Assembly: GCA_027485405.1 (NCBI GenBank)
Contig: JAIXRB010000207.1
Coordinates: 1-38,898, forward strand
Direction of reading: 5' to 3'
Origin: Leptospiraceae bacterium
GTDB lineage: Bacteria > Spirochaetota > Leptospiria > Leptospirales > Leptospiraceae
Length of the DNA: 38,898 nucleotides
Position 1 is the first letter of the stretch, and every line of letters begins with the position of its first letter. The position numbers and the translations under genes were made by a program. Shown here piece by piece: positions 32,457 through 38,898 of this stretch. The notes beneath the pieces are model-generated. The model was not told where the DNA came from, searched no databases, and saw only the letters and a program-made list of their open reading frames with translations.

Positions 32457-33401
32457 TCAGCTAAGTAAGAGTTGCTTCGGCAAACGAAAGCTCATTAAGT
32501 CTTCTCTTCCATCGGGAAAGAGAGATACCTTAGCATCAGGAAATGTTGCCTTGATTCTTTCTACAATTTCATCCACAAGGATCTGAGGACTGCTGGCTCC
32601 CGCAGTGATCCCTAAAGTCTCTATTTGATTTTGTAAAAAATAATCTGGTTTGATTTCATCGGCACTGCTGATTCGAAAGGAAGCGGGTTTGGTTTTTTCA
32701 GCTAGCTGTAAAAGACGAACTGAATTGCTGGAGTTCTCTGATCCAATCACAAGCATGGCATCCACCGCATCTATCATGGAAGTAACAGCTTCTTGTCTTT
32801 CTGTTGTGGCATAACAGATATCATCTTTTTGCGGATGTTCTACATTGGGAAACACTTCTTCAATTTTGCGAACCAGCGATTTTGTGTCAGAGACTGACAA
32901 CGTGGTTTGCATCAAATAGGTGATAGGTTTCGTAGAATCTAAGACTGATTTTAGGGCTTCAATGTCCTCTTCTGTTTCAACCAAATGCATGGTTGCCTCA
33001 CCCATAGTACCTACCGCTTCATCGTGGCCTCGGTGTCCTATATAGATAATTTGGTGTGAGTCTTTGATGTTTTTTGCTTTTTTGTGAACCCTGGTAACCA
33101 GGGGGCAGGTTGCATCGCCAATCTTCATTTTTCGGTTTTTGGCTTCATTAACAACTTCAGGGGAAACTCCGTGAGCAGAAAAGATAACGGTCGCACCATC
33201 AGGTGCTTCAGAAAGTTCATCTATGAACTGAATCCCTTTCTTTTTCATGTCTTCCACAACTCTTCTATTATGAACAATTTCTTTACGAACATAGATGGTA
33301 TCTTCTGGCTCGAGGGCATGGACAGTCTCGACGTAAGAGATTGCATACTTCACCCCGGCACAAAACCCTCTTGGGTTTGCAAGATAGATTGTTTTAAGCA
33401 C
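32457..33401 (-). CDS. ispH: 4-hydroxy-3-methylbut-2-enyl diphosphate reductase
   Basis: This is the last enzyme of the MEP isoprenoid pathway, an iron-sulphur protein that makes IPP and DMAPP. The protein is 314 aa. The three cluster cysteines are C14 (PRGFCAGV), C99 (GDATCPLV) and C196 (DDICYATTERQ), with AHGVSP and HRGHDEAVGTMGE as further signatures. The start is GTG at 33401, preceded 7 bases upstream by GGAGGG. It is divergent from flaB. Its stop lies 5 bases before the histidine kinase gene, so the signalling operon may share its promoter. Confidence 0.96.
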   Translation of the reverse strand: MLKTIYLANPRGFCAGVKYAISYVETVHALEPEDTIYVRKEIVHNRRVVEDMKKKGIQFIDELSEAPDGATVIFSAHGVSPEVVNEAKNRKMKIGDATCPLVTRVHKKAKNIKDSHQIIYIGHRGHDEAVGTMGEATMHLVETEEDIEALKSVLDSTKPITYLMQTTLSVSDTKSLVRKIEEVFPNVEHPQKDDICYATTERQEAVTSMIDAVDAMLVIGSENSSNSVRLLQLAEKTKPASFRISSADEIKPDYFLQNQIETLGITAGASSPQILVDEIVERIKATFPDAKVSLFPDGREDLMSFRLPKQLLLS

Positions 33402-33645
33402 AGAATTTCCCTCCCTCGGGCAAGAATCTCATAAACTAAGACGGATTTCGGATCTAAAAAAGAAATAAGACATAGTATTTCAGGCAGGAAGCCCACGTTT
33501 ATTTCGAAGCATTTAAAAATTCTCTATTATTGCCTAGCAAAAACCTTCCGAACTTTTTCATGAAAGAGCCAAGGATGGCGATTTCGAAAGTTCATCAGTT
33601 CAAAGCCCATCTTGGGTGGCGAAACGGATTCAAGGAGGAACCCGG
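33402..33645. promoter_or_regulatory. Divergent promoter region of ispH and flaB
   Basis: This 244-base region has no open gene and must hold the promoters of both neighbours. For flaB, TAAA (33514-33517) followed after 14 bases by GCCTAGCA (33532-33539) weakly resembles a sigma-28 flagellar promoter, which would have a 15-base gap and GCCGATAA. The match is poor, and no other convincing box was found by eye. Confidence 0.35.
33633..33638 (+). promoter_or_regulatory. flaB: Ribosome binding site deciding the flaB start
   Basis: AGGAGG lies 7 bases before the ATG at 33646. It shows that translation begins at MIINHNISA and not at the in-frame ATG at 33616. Confidence 0.85.
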
Positions 33646-34494
33646 ATGATTATCAACCACAACATCAGTGCTATCTTCGCTCATAGGACGTTGAAAACCA
33701 ACGACACAAACCTAGGCAAAGATATCGAGAAGCTCTCTTCTGGCATGCGTATCAACAAAGCCGGTGACGATGCTTCAGGACTCGCAGTGTCTGAGAAAAT
33801 GAGAACTCAGATTGCAGGACTTCGACGTGCGGAACAAAACACAGAAGATGGAATGTCGCTTATTCAAACGGCGGAAGGATATCTTCAAGAAACTCACGAA
33901 ATCGTTCAAAGGATTCGTGTGTTGGCTGTTCAATCAGCGAACGGTGTTTACACGGAAGAAGACAGACAACAGATCCAAGTCGAGGTTTCTCAGCTAGTCG
34001 ACGAGATCGATAGAATTGCTTCTCAGGCAGAGTTTAACAAAATGAAACTCTTGACTGGAGCATTCGCCCGTCTGAACCCTACAGCGAGTATGTGGTTCCA
34101 TATCGGAGCTAACATGCACCAAAGAGAAAGAGTATTCATCGAAACAATGAATACTGCGGCATTGGGACTCAGAAACCCTACGGTTCTGACTTTCATTTCC
34201 CTTTCTACTGCGGGCAAAGCTAATTCCGTTATCGGACTTTGCGACGATGCATTGCGATCAATCTCTAAACAGAGAGCAGATCTAGGTGCATATTACAATA
34301 GAATGGAGCACGCGGCGAAGGGACTCATGAACGCTTATGAGAATACCCAAGCTTCGGAATCTCGTATCCGTGATACTGATATGGCTGAGCAAATGACCAG
34401 CTTCACACGATACCAGATCTTGTCTCAGGCGGCAACTTCCATGTTAGCGCAAGCAAACATGAAGTCACAGTCAGTGATGAGACTTCTTCAGTAA
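33646..34494 (+). CDS. flaB: Flagellin, periplasmic flagellar filament core protein
   Basis: This is a core subunit of the spirochaetal periplasmic flagellum, exported by the flagellar secretion system. The protein is 282 aa and has only the conserved N- and C-terminal coiled-coil parts without a variable middle domain, as in spirochaetal FlaB. The N-terminus is MIINHNISAIFAHRTLKTN, followed by LSSGMRINKAGDDASGLAVS. The C-terminus has TDMAEQMTSFTRYQILSQAA and QANMKSQSVMRLLQ. There is no signal peptide, as expected. Several FlaB paralogues usually exist in Leptospira, and which one this is cannot be said. It is monocistronic, with a strong terminator. Confidence 0.97.
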   Translation: MIINHNISAIFAHRTLKTNDTNLGKDIEKLSSGMRINKAGDDASGLAVSEKMRTQIAGLRRAEQNTEDGMSLIQTAEGYLQETHEIVQRIRVLAVQSANGVYTEEDRQQIQVEVSQLVDEIDRIASQAEFNKMKLLTGAFARLNPTASMWFHIGANMHQRERVFIETMNTAALGLRNPTVLTFISLSTAGKANSVIGLCDDALRSISKQRADLGAYYNRMEHAAKGLMNAYENTQASESRIRDTDMAEQMTSFTRYQILSQAATSMLAQANMKSQSVMRLLQ

Positions 34495-34508
34495 GAAAAG
34501 TCGTTCTA

Positions 34509-34560
34509 ACGGATTTTTGGGGGAGGGTGGTTGGGACCCCAAAGATCCGTTTTTCTTTTT
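34509..34560 (+). terminator. Rho-independent terminator of flaB
   Basis: A 14-bp stem (34509-34522 with 34537-34550) contains one T-G pair and four G-C pairs at the top. It is followed by TTTTTCTTTTT. It begins 15 bases after the flaB stop. On the minus strand no T-run follows it, so it mainly serves flaB. Confidence 0.88.
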
Positions 34561-34563
34561 CCT

Positions 34564-36009
34564 TTAAAATTTTTTCCCGCATTGTAGTGAAGTATAGTAA
34601 AAGACTGGAAGCAATCCAAGCTCGCTTTTATACTCAAGACTCGAAACCTCGATTCCGCCTTGGACAAAGTAATCTTGGTTCTGAAACACAACTCCTGTAG
34701 ATAGTTTTCCTTGCCATCTTCGAGTTTCTACCCGATACGATTGGTTCTGATTCTCCTCATTGAATAATAAGGCAAGGATCACGAAGTTGGATTGTTGATT
34801 TGGCACCGTACTGTTGTAAAAGTATTGGTAAGCCAAAAACTTTGCCCCCAAACTGATTCCCTCCGCTCTATCTCTAAACAAAGTTTCATATAAAAAATAC
34901 TCGAGATATGGGTATTCGGCGCTTGTGGTGTTGGAACTGATGAGACTTTGTAAGATGGATAGTCTGAGTCCTCTATCAGGAACAGGAGCTCCATTGAAAA
35001 TGGAATTGAATACGAGAATTTCCATTCCGTATGGAGTATCTCTGGATACTAAGGATTGATACAAAAGAAATCTTGGCACCGCGGAGCCAGAACCTTCTCC
35101 AACGAGAGTATTGTACAAAGGTTCTCCAATGAAAATAGGTCGTCCTTCTTGGAACAGAACGCCCGTCTGTTGGTCTGTCTCAACTAAGCCCGAAAATGGA
35201 TTTTGCCTGGTATTTCCTAAAGTAGCATTGAAAGTTTGCATTTTGATTCCGGGGCGAATGAAAAAATAAAATTCACTGGATTCAATCAGAGGAGGCGGGC
35301 TTGGGTCTTGGAGAGAAAAACCGCCAGAAACGGGCGAGTTCACGCGACCAAAACGAAAGATAGGTGCGATGAAAAAAGAGGTATCCAAGTTTCCTAGTTT
35401 TGCAGTGGTTTGAAAACCTACTTTTTGAGTTGGGAAATACTTGAAATCAAGATTGGATTGGACCAAGTTTTGATTGGGAATTTGTGAATCCCAGCCTTGC
35501 GATAAAGGTGAGTTGGTGAGATAGTGGATGCGATTTTGAAAATACTTCCCTTGGACGGCAGGCCCCATTTCACCTACCAATAGCTCCCAGGTGAAAGCAG
35601 TCCTTGTCCAGAAAATTGTGGATAAGCTTGAGACCAAACCTTGTGCCGAATAAGGTCTTTCCCCGAACGCCGTATCTGAAGTGAAAATATTGGTGGGAGT
35701 GTAGAGGGTGTGCATAGCTGAAAGGCTATGGTATTCGGAAGTGCGCGATGGGAGTATGGGAAGGAGCTTTGCTAATCCTGAAAAAACTAGATTCGTCGGA
35801 AACAATGTGTTACCGTAGACTCCGTATTCCAGACGAACTCCATTTGTATACTCCCTGTCAGAAAGTAGGAAGACATCATTCTCCCAAATGACTTTAGCTA
35901 CTTCGGTTGGTTTTTTTTCTTCGCCGAGAAGGTTCTGGACAAAAGGCAAGAGACAAAGGACGAGAATGGATACGCGGACCCAATTTGGATTGAAATTCAG
36001 TCGTCGCAT
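34564..36009 (-). CDS. lpxR: LpxR-like outer-membrane lipid A deacylase (DUF2219 family)
   Basis: LpxR proteins are outer-membrane beta-barrels that remove the 3'-acyloxyacyl group from lipid A. This one is 481 aa, longer than the usual 300-340. A signal peptide (about 1-29, with hydrophobic VSILVLCLLPFV) is followed by the family signature WENDVFLLSDREYTNG, with N44, D45, T55 and N56. ERPYSAQGLVSS comes next, then GPAVQGKYFQNRIHYL and QGWDSQIPNQ, which matches the region of the catalytic histidine. The rest is beta-rich with an insert in the C-terminal half. GGGAGGAG lies 15 bases before the ATG, a long spacing. It is a single gene, convergent with flaB. Confidence 0.82.
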   Translation of the reverse strand: MRRLNFNPNWVRVSILVLCLLPFVQNLLGEEKKPTEVAKVIWENDVFLLSDREYTNGVRLEYGVYGNTLFPTNLVFSGLAKLLPILPSRTSEYHSLSAMHTLYTPTNIFTSDTAFGERPYSAQGLVSSLSTIFWTRTAFTWELLVGEMGPAVQGKYFQNRIHYLTNSPLSQGWDSQIPNQNLVQSNLDFKYFPTQKVGFQTTAKLGNLDTSFFIAPIFRFGRVNSPVSGGFSLQDPSPPPLIESSEFYFFIRPGIKMQTFNATLGNTRQNPFSGLVETDQQTGVLFQEGRPIFIGEPLYNTLVGEGSGSAVPRFLLYQSLVSRDTPYGMEILVFNSIFNGAPVPDRGLRLSILQSLISSNTTSAEYPYLEYFLYETLFRDRAEGISLGAKFLAYQYFYNSTVPNQQSNFVILALLFNEENQNQSYRVETRRWQGKLSTGVVFQNQDYFVQGGIEVSSLEYKSELGLLPVFYYTSLQCGKKF

Positions 36010-36056
36010 CCCATCTAAGCTTTTCTCCTCCCATAAATTGGCGAGAGAATTCTTAA

Positions 36057-36092
36057 GGTAGGGAAGCTAAAATTGGCTCAAGCTTTTTTACC
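36057..36092. repeat. Dyad symmetry upstream of the LpxR-like gene
   Basis: GGTA (36057-36060) pairs with TACC (36089-36092), and AAGCT (36064-36068) with AGCTT (36081-36085), with short mismatched parts between. It lies 48 bases upstream of the LpxR-like start and could be a regulator binding site. The symmetry is imperfect. Confidence 0.35.
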
Positions 36093-36128
36093 AAAAGGCG
36101 ATACCTATACTAGATAGTAAATATCGCC
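36093..36128 (-). terminator. Second hairpin downstream of metW
   Basis: GGCGATA (36097-36103) and TATCGCC (36122-36128) form a perfect stem, with a nested CTAT/ATAG stem inside. On the minus strand it is followed by TTTTGG. It lies just past the first terminator, so it may act as a backup terminator for the metW transcript or as an operator for the LpxR-like gene. Confidence 0.5.
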
Positions 36129-36136
36129 GTACAGCT

Positions 36137-36162
36137 AAAAAGCCCGAGGGAAACTTCGGGCT
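36137..36162 (-). terminator. Rho-independent terminator of the metYXW genes
   Basis: AGCCCGA (36141-36147) and TCGGGCT (36156-36162) form a 7-bp stem with an 8-base loop, followed on the minus strand by a five-base T-run. It starts 4 bases after the metW stop codon. A T-run also flanks the other side, so it could work in both directions. Confidence 0.85.
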
Positions 36163-36165
36163 TTT

Positions 36166-36780
36166 TTATTGACTTTGAAGAATAAAAAGGGCAAGAGTTG
36201 CCAAAAAGTTTGGGAAGAGTTTGATTTCCTCTTTCTTGTTAAAGGATGCTTTTTTTGAAATTTTGATTTTTTCAAATTCACAAAAATCCTCAAAATCGAT
36301 AGCAGATAAAAAGTGTAAGTTGGGAGTGTCATACCAATGGAATGGCATCAGTTCAGTGACAGGTGTTTTTCCACTCAAAAGAATGGACATTCGGATTTGC
36401 CAATGAGAGAAATTGGGAAAAGCAATGATGACTTTTTTTCCAATCCGTAAGCATTCCTTGATTATGGAACCAGGGTTTAAAGTTTGTTGAATGGTTTGGT
36501 TGAGTATTACCCAATCAAAGCTTTGGTCTAAATGGTGTGCAAGTCCATCATCAATATCTCCATGATGGACATAGAGTCCCTTTTTTACACAGGCAATGAT
36601 ACAAGTCTCATCTTTTTCAATTCCCTGCACCCGAGCTCCTTTGCCTTTTAAAATTTGCATGAGCTCTCCAGTTCCGCAACCTAGATCCAAAACTCTTTCT
36701 CCTGGAGAAACAAGCTTTGAAATATAATAAAAATCGGGTCTTTCTTCTATAGTTTTGAAATCTAAGTAGCTCAGACTCAT
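36166..36780 (-). CDS. metW: Methionine biosynthesis protein MetW
   Basis: MetW is a small methyltransferase-like protein that acts together with MetX in many bacteria; its precise reaction is not settled. The protein is 204 aa. The nucleotide-binding signature is VLDLGCGTGELMQILKGKG (from residue 30), and the acidic second motif is GIEKDE. The family-specific part includes ILNQTIQQTLNPGSII, AFPNFSHWQIR and PFHWYDTPNLHFLS. The ATG overlaps the metX stop (ATGA) and is preceded by AGAGGG within metX, so translation is coupled. Confidence 0.93.
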   Translation of the reverse strand: MSLSYLDFKTIEERPDFYYISKLVSPGERVLDLGCGTGELMQILKGKGARVQGIEKDETCIIACVKKGLYVHHGDIDDGLAHHLDQSFDWVILNQTIQQTLNPGSIIKECLRIGKKVIIAFPNFSHWQIRMSILLSGKTPVTELMPFHWYDTPNLHFLSAIDFEDFCEFEKIKISKKASFNKKEEIKLFPNFLATLALFILQSQ

Positions 36781-37883
36781 AAATCCCTCTCTGATGACAA
36801 AAGAAAATCTTGAAGGACTGATGCTTGTTCTTCGCTTGGAAGTAAAAATGAATCATGCCCCGCCGGGTTATTTAGCTCTAAGAAGGTGACTGGTATTGCG
36901 TTTACTTCTAGGGCTTTAACAATTTCTTCTGATTGATAGGGAGGGTACAGCCAGTCAGAAGTATAAGCGATTACTAGATACCGAGCACGCACGTTTGACA
37001 AAGCTTTTGTTAGTTCTTTCCCCAGACCCAAACTATAATGGTCCAAAGCCTTGGTTACGTAAATATACGAATTGGCATCAAAGCGATCCACAAAGCTCTC
37101 ACCTTGGTAGATCAGATAACTTCCAACCGCAAAATCCGTTGATTTGATGTTTCCCTTGGGAGGTTTTCTCCCAAATTTCTCTCGCATCATTGCATCAGAA
37201 AGATAAGTGATATGACCCATCATTCTTGCCAAAGCAAGACCCTTCGAAGGTTTTGAATCTTCAGAATAGTCTCCATCATTCCAAAATGGATCGGAAAGAA
37301 TTGCCTGTCTTCCGACTTCATTGAAAGCAATTTGTTGAGCAGAGTGTTCTGAAGTAGAAGCCATAACAATGCAGTTTAAAACTTTATCTGGATAGGCGAC
37401 GGACCATTCTAAAGCTTGCATTCCTCCCATAGAACCCCCTGCCACGGCAAACAGTCGCTCGATTCCGAAACTAGAAACTAGTCTTTCTTCAGCTCGCACC
37501 ATATCGTGTATAGACACAAAAGGGAAACTGGACTTGAAAGGTTTTCCCGTTTTGCCGTTGATTGAAAGAGGTCCGGAAGAACCTTTGCAACCACCAATTA
37601 CATTGGTGGAAATAACAAAATACTTGTTTGTATCAAACGCTTTATCTGGCCCAATATAAAAATCCCACCAGCCAGGTTTCTTCTCCCCTTCATGGTAACC
37701 GGCGGCATGAGCGTCTCCAGATAAGGCATGGCAAACTAAGATAGCATTGTCTTTATTGGAAGAAAGGGTTCCGTAGGTTTCGTAGGCAATTTCAAGGGGT
37801 TCAATGGTTTCCCCATTGTCCAAAGCCAAAGAGTCAAACTTGGCAATTTTTGTTTCAATGATTCCGACAGATTTTGGATCCAT
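36777..37883 (-). CDS. metX: Homoserine O-acetyltransferase
   Basis: It acetylates homoserine from acetyl-CoA, the first committed step of methionine synthesis by direct sulphhydrylation. The protein is 368 aa with an alpha/beta-hydrolase fold. The nucleophile S151 is in AGGSMGGMQALEW, with D310 in YTSDWLYPPYQ and H343 in NPAGHDSFLLP completing the triad. The substrate-binding CHALSGDAHAAGY near residue 51 is also typical of MetX. The ATG follows directly on the T-run of the metY hairpin. It is cotranscribed with metW and probably, in part, with metY. Confidence 0.96.
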   Translation of the reverse strand: MDPKSVGIIETKIAKFDSLALDNGETIEPLEIAYETYGTLSSNKDNAILVCHALSGDAHAAGYHEGEKKPGWWDFYIGPDKAFDTNKYFVISTNVIGGCKGSSGPLSINGKTGKPFKSSFPFVSIHDMVRAEERLVSSFGIERLFAVAGGSMGGMQALEWSVAYPDKVLNCIVMASTSEHSAQQIAFNEVGRQAILSDPFWNDGDYSEDSKPSKGLALARMMGHITYLSDAMMREKFGRKPPKGNIKSTDFAVGSYLIYQGESFVDRFDANSYIYVTKALDHYSLGLGKELTKALSNVRARYLVIAYTSDWLYPPYQSEEIVKALEVNAIPVTFLELNNPAGHDSFLLPSEEQASVLQDFLLSSERDL

Positions 37884-37925
37884 AAAAACGAGAACCCCAC
37901 CTAGGTCTTTCGCCAGGGTGGGGTT
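37884..37925 (-). terminator. Hairpin and T-run between metY and metX
   Basis: AACCCCACC (37893-37901) and GGTGGGGTT (37917-37925) form a perfect 9-bp stem. On the minus strand the stem is followed by CTCG and a run of five T's, and then immediately the metX ATG. It has the form of a terminator or attenuator. Its 3' arm GGTGGGG is also the only purine-rich sequence able to serve as the metX ribosome binding site, so the hairpin may limit metX translation as well. Confidence 0.75.
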
Positions 37926-37947
37926 TTGGTTGGGATTGGCAATCGAC

Positions 37948-38898
37948 TTAGATAGTTTTTAAACTTTCTTCTAAGTCTGTGAGAATATCATCAATGTTCT
38001 CTAGACCGACGGACAATCGAACAAAGCCTGGGCTCACTCCAGCCGAAAGCTGTTCTTCTGGAGTCAACTGTTGGTGCGTTGTTGAAGCCGGGTGAATGGC
38101 CAGCGACTTCGCATCTCCAATATTGGCAAGAAGGCTAAAGAGCTCGAGTGAATCGATGAACTTCTTCGCTTTTTCGACTCCACCTTTGATCTCAAAACCC
38201 ACGATAGCTCCAAAAAGTCCTCTATGGTGGTATTTCTTTGCCGTTGCATAGTTTTTGTCTGTTGGAAGCCCAGGGTAATTGACCCACTCTACTTTTGGGT
38301 GCTTTGATAGAAATTCGGCAACTTTCAGTGCGTTGCTGGAATGTCGTTCCATTCTCAACGGAAGAGTTTCTACACCTTGGATGATTTGCCATGCATTGAA
38401 AGGAGAAATGGCAGGGCCTAAATCACGCAATCCTTGCACTCGAGCTTTGATGATGAAAGCGATATTGACACCACCAAACGGTTCGAACTTTCCAAATACA
38501 TCCCAAAACTTGAGTCCATGGTAGGAAGGATCGGCTTCTGTGTAGTTTTTGAATTTCCCATTTCCCCAATTGAAAGTTCCACCATCTACAATGATTCCAC
38601 CGATGGAAGTTCCATGACCACCTAAGAACTTTGTCAATGAGTGAACTACGATATCGGCACCATGTTTCAGTGGGTTGACTAAGTAAGGAGAAGGCATCGT
38701 ATTGTCAATGATCAAAGGAACTCCCACTTCTTTGGCAATTTTGCCAACACCTTCTATGTCTAAGGTGTCAAGCTTTGGATTGCCGAGTGTTTCTGCATAG
38801 TAGGCTCTTGTCTTATCGTTTGTCGCTTTACGGAAATTTTCTGGGTTGCTTTGGTCCACGAAATGTACTTTGATCCCTAGTTTTGGGAAGGTATAGTG
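37948..38898 (-). CDS. metY: O-acetylhomoserine sulphhydrylase, partial (5' end outside the window)
   Basis: It makes homocysteine from O-acetylhomoserine and sulphide with a PLP cofactor. The frame is open to the window edge: 316 residues are visible and roughly 115 N-terminal residues are missing. A GTG at 38859 only looks like a start; the residues before it (YTFPKLGIKVHF) continue the family pattern. The cofactor lysine is K90 of the visible fragment, in VVHSLTKFLGGHGTSIGG, and the active-site aspartate is in LIIDNTMPSPYL. The C-terminus has SLAIHPASTTHQQL, as in MetY. It precedes metX and metW on the same strand, so the pathway genes are in order. Confidence 0.95.
   Translation of the reverse strand, partial: HYTFPKLGIKVHFVDQSNPENFRKATNDKTRAYYAETLGNPKLDTLDIEGVGKIAKEVGVPLIIDNTMPSPYLVNPLKHGADIVVHSLTKFLGGHGTSIGGIIVDGGTFNWGNGKFKNYTEADPSYHGLKFWDVFGKFEPFGGVNIAFIIKARVQGLRDLGPAISPFNAWQIIQGVETLPLRMERHSSNALKVAEFLSKHPKVEWVNYPGLPTDKNYATAKKYHHRGLFGAIVGFEIKGGVEKAKKFIDSLELFSLLANIGDAKSLAIHPASTTHQQLTPEEQLSAGVSPGFVRLSVGLENIDDILTDLEESLKTI

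Noticed and set aside
33616..33645. Ten-residue N-terminal extension of flaB
   Set aside because: AGGAGG lies 7 bases before the ATG at 33646, and flagellins begin with MIINHNISA.
37884..37947. SAM riboswitch before metX
   Set aside because: The gap is only 64 bases and consists of a simple terminator-like hairpin; no known SAM riboswitch core was recognised. The leader of metY is outside the window.
38857..38859. GTG as the metY start
   Set aside because: The frame continues without a stop to the window edge with family-typical residues, so the gene is truncated by the window.

Overview
The window looks like chromosomal DNA of a spirochaete of the genus Leptospira, probably a free-living (saprophytic) species; the genus is fairly sure, the species is not. 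The reasons are the AT-rich composition, a short periplasmic-type flagellin (FlaB), relaxed lipoprotein and start-codon usage (GTG and TTG starts are frequent), a metY-metX-metW methionine cluster, a LpxR-like outer-membrane deacylase and a large chemotaxis operon. No insertion sequence, phage gene, CRISPR array or rRNA was seen. Coding density is very high and no gene-free stretch exceeds 300 bases.

Layout. 1-2 kb: fbp (minus), divergent from a degenerate GGDEF-like protein. 2-10 kb (plus): a macromolecular-synthesis cluster, rpsU-yqeY-dnaG-rpoD, with a hairpin after rpsU, followed closely by a putative lipoprotein, tyrS and a membrane-anchored polysaccharide deacetylase. 9.9-13.8 kb (minus): an RND transporter and def, then tRNA-Ala(GGC). 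13.9-17.3 kb (plus): a small coiled-coil protein, a GAF-SpoIIE phosphatase-HATPase fusion and a STAS antagonist, which together form a partner-switching module. 17.3-21.8 kb (plus): a two-subunit biotin-dependent acyl-CoA carboxylase. 21.7-33.4 kb (minus): ispH, a PAS/GAF histidine kinase, a receiver-ATPase hybrid, cheY, a STAS protein, cheA, an MCP with tandem PAS domains, cheW, cheD and cheB, so tightly spaced that one transcript is plausible. 33.6-34.5 kb (plus): flaB with a strong terminator. 34.6-36.0 kb (minus): a LpxR-like protein. 36.2-38.9 kb (minus): metW, metX and the 3' part of metY, with a hairpin between metY and metX and terminators after metW.

How the genes work together. The che genes form a near-complete adaptation and signalling set (receptor, coupling protein, kinase, regulator, methylesterase, deamidase) but lack cheR here; the output would be periplasmic flagella, of which flaB next door encodes a filament core protein. 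Two separate STAS proteins lie in the window. One is paired with a phosphatase-kinase fusion; the other sits between cheA and cheY, which raises the possibility of cross-talk between partner switching and chemotaxis. metY and metX make homocysteine from homoserine via O-acetylhomoserine.

The least ordinary items are the partner-switch fusion, the STAS gene and receiver-ATPase hybrid lacking an evident phospho-acceptor histidine in the che operon, the MCP C-terminal pentapeptide, the divergent biotin carboxylase, the LpxR homologue in a lineage whose lipid A should lack the usual target ester, and several intergenic hairpins.
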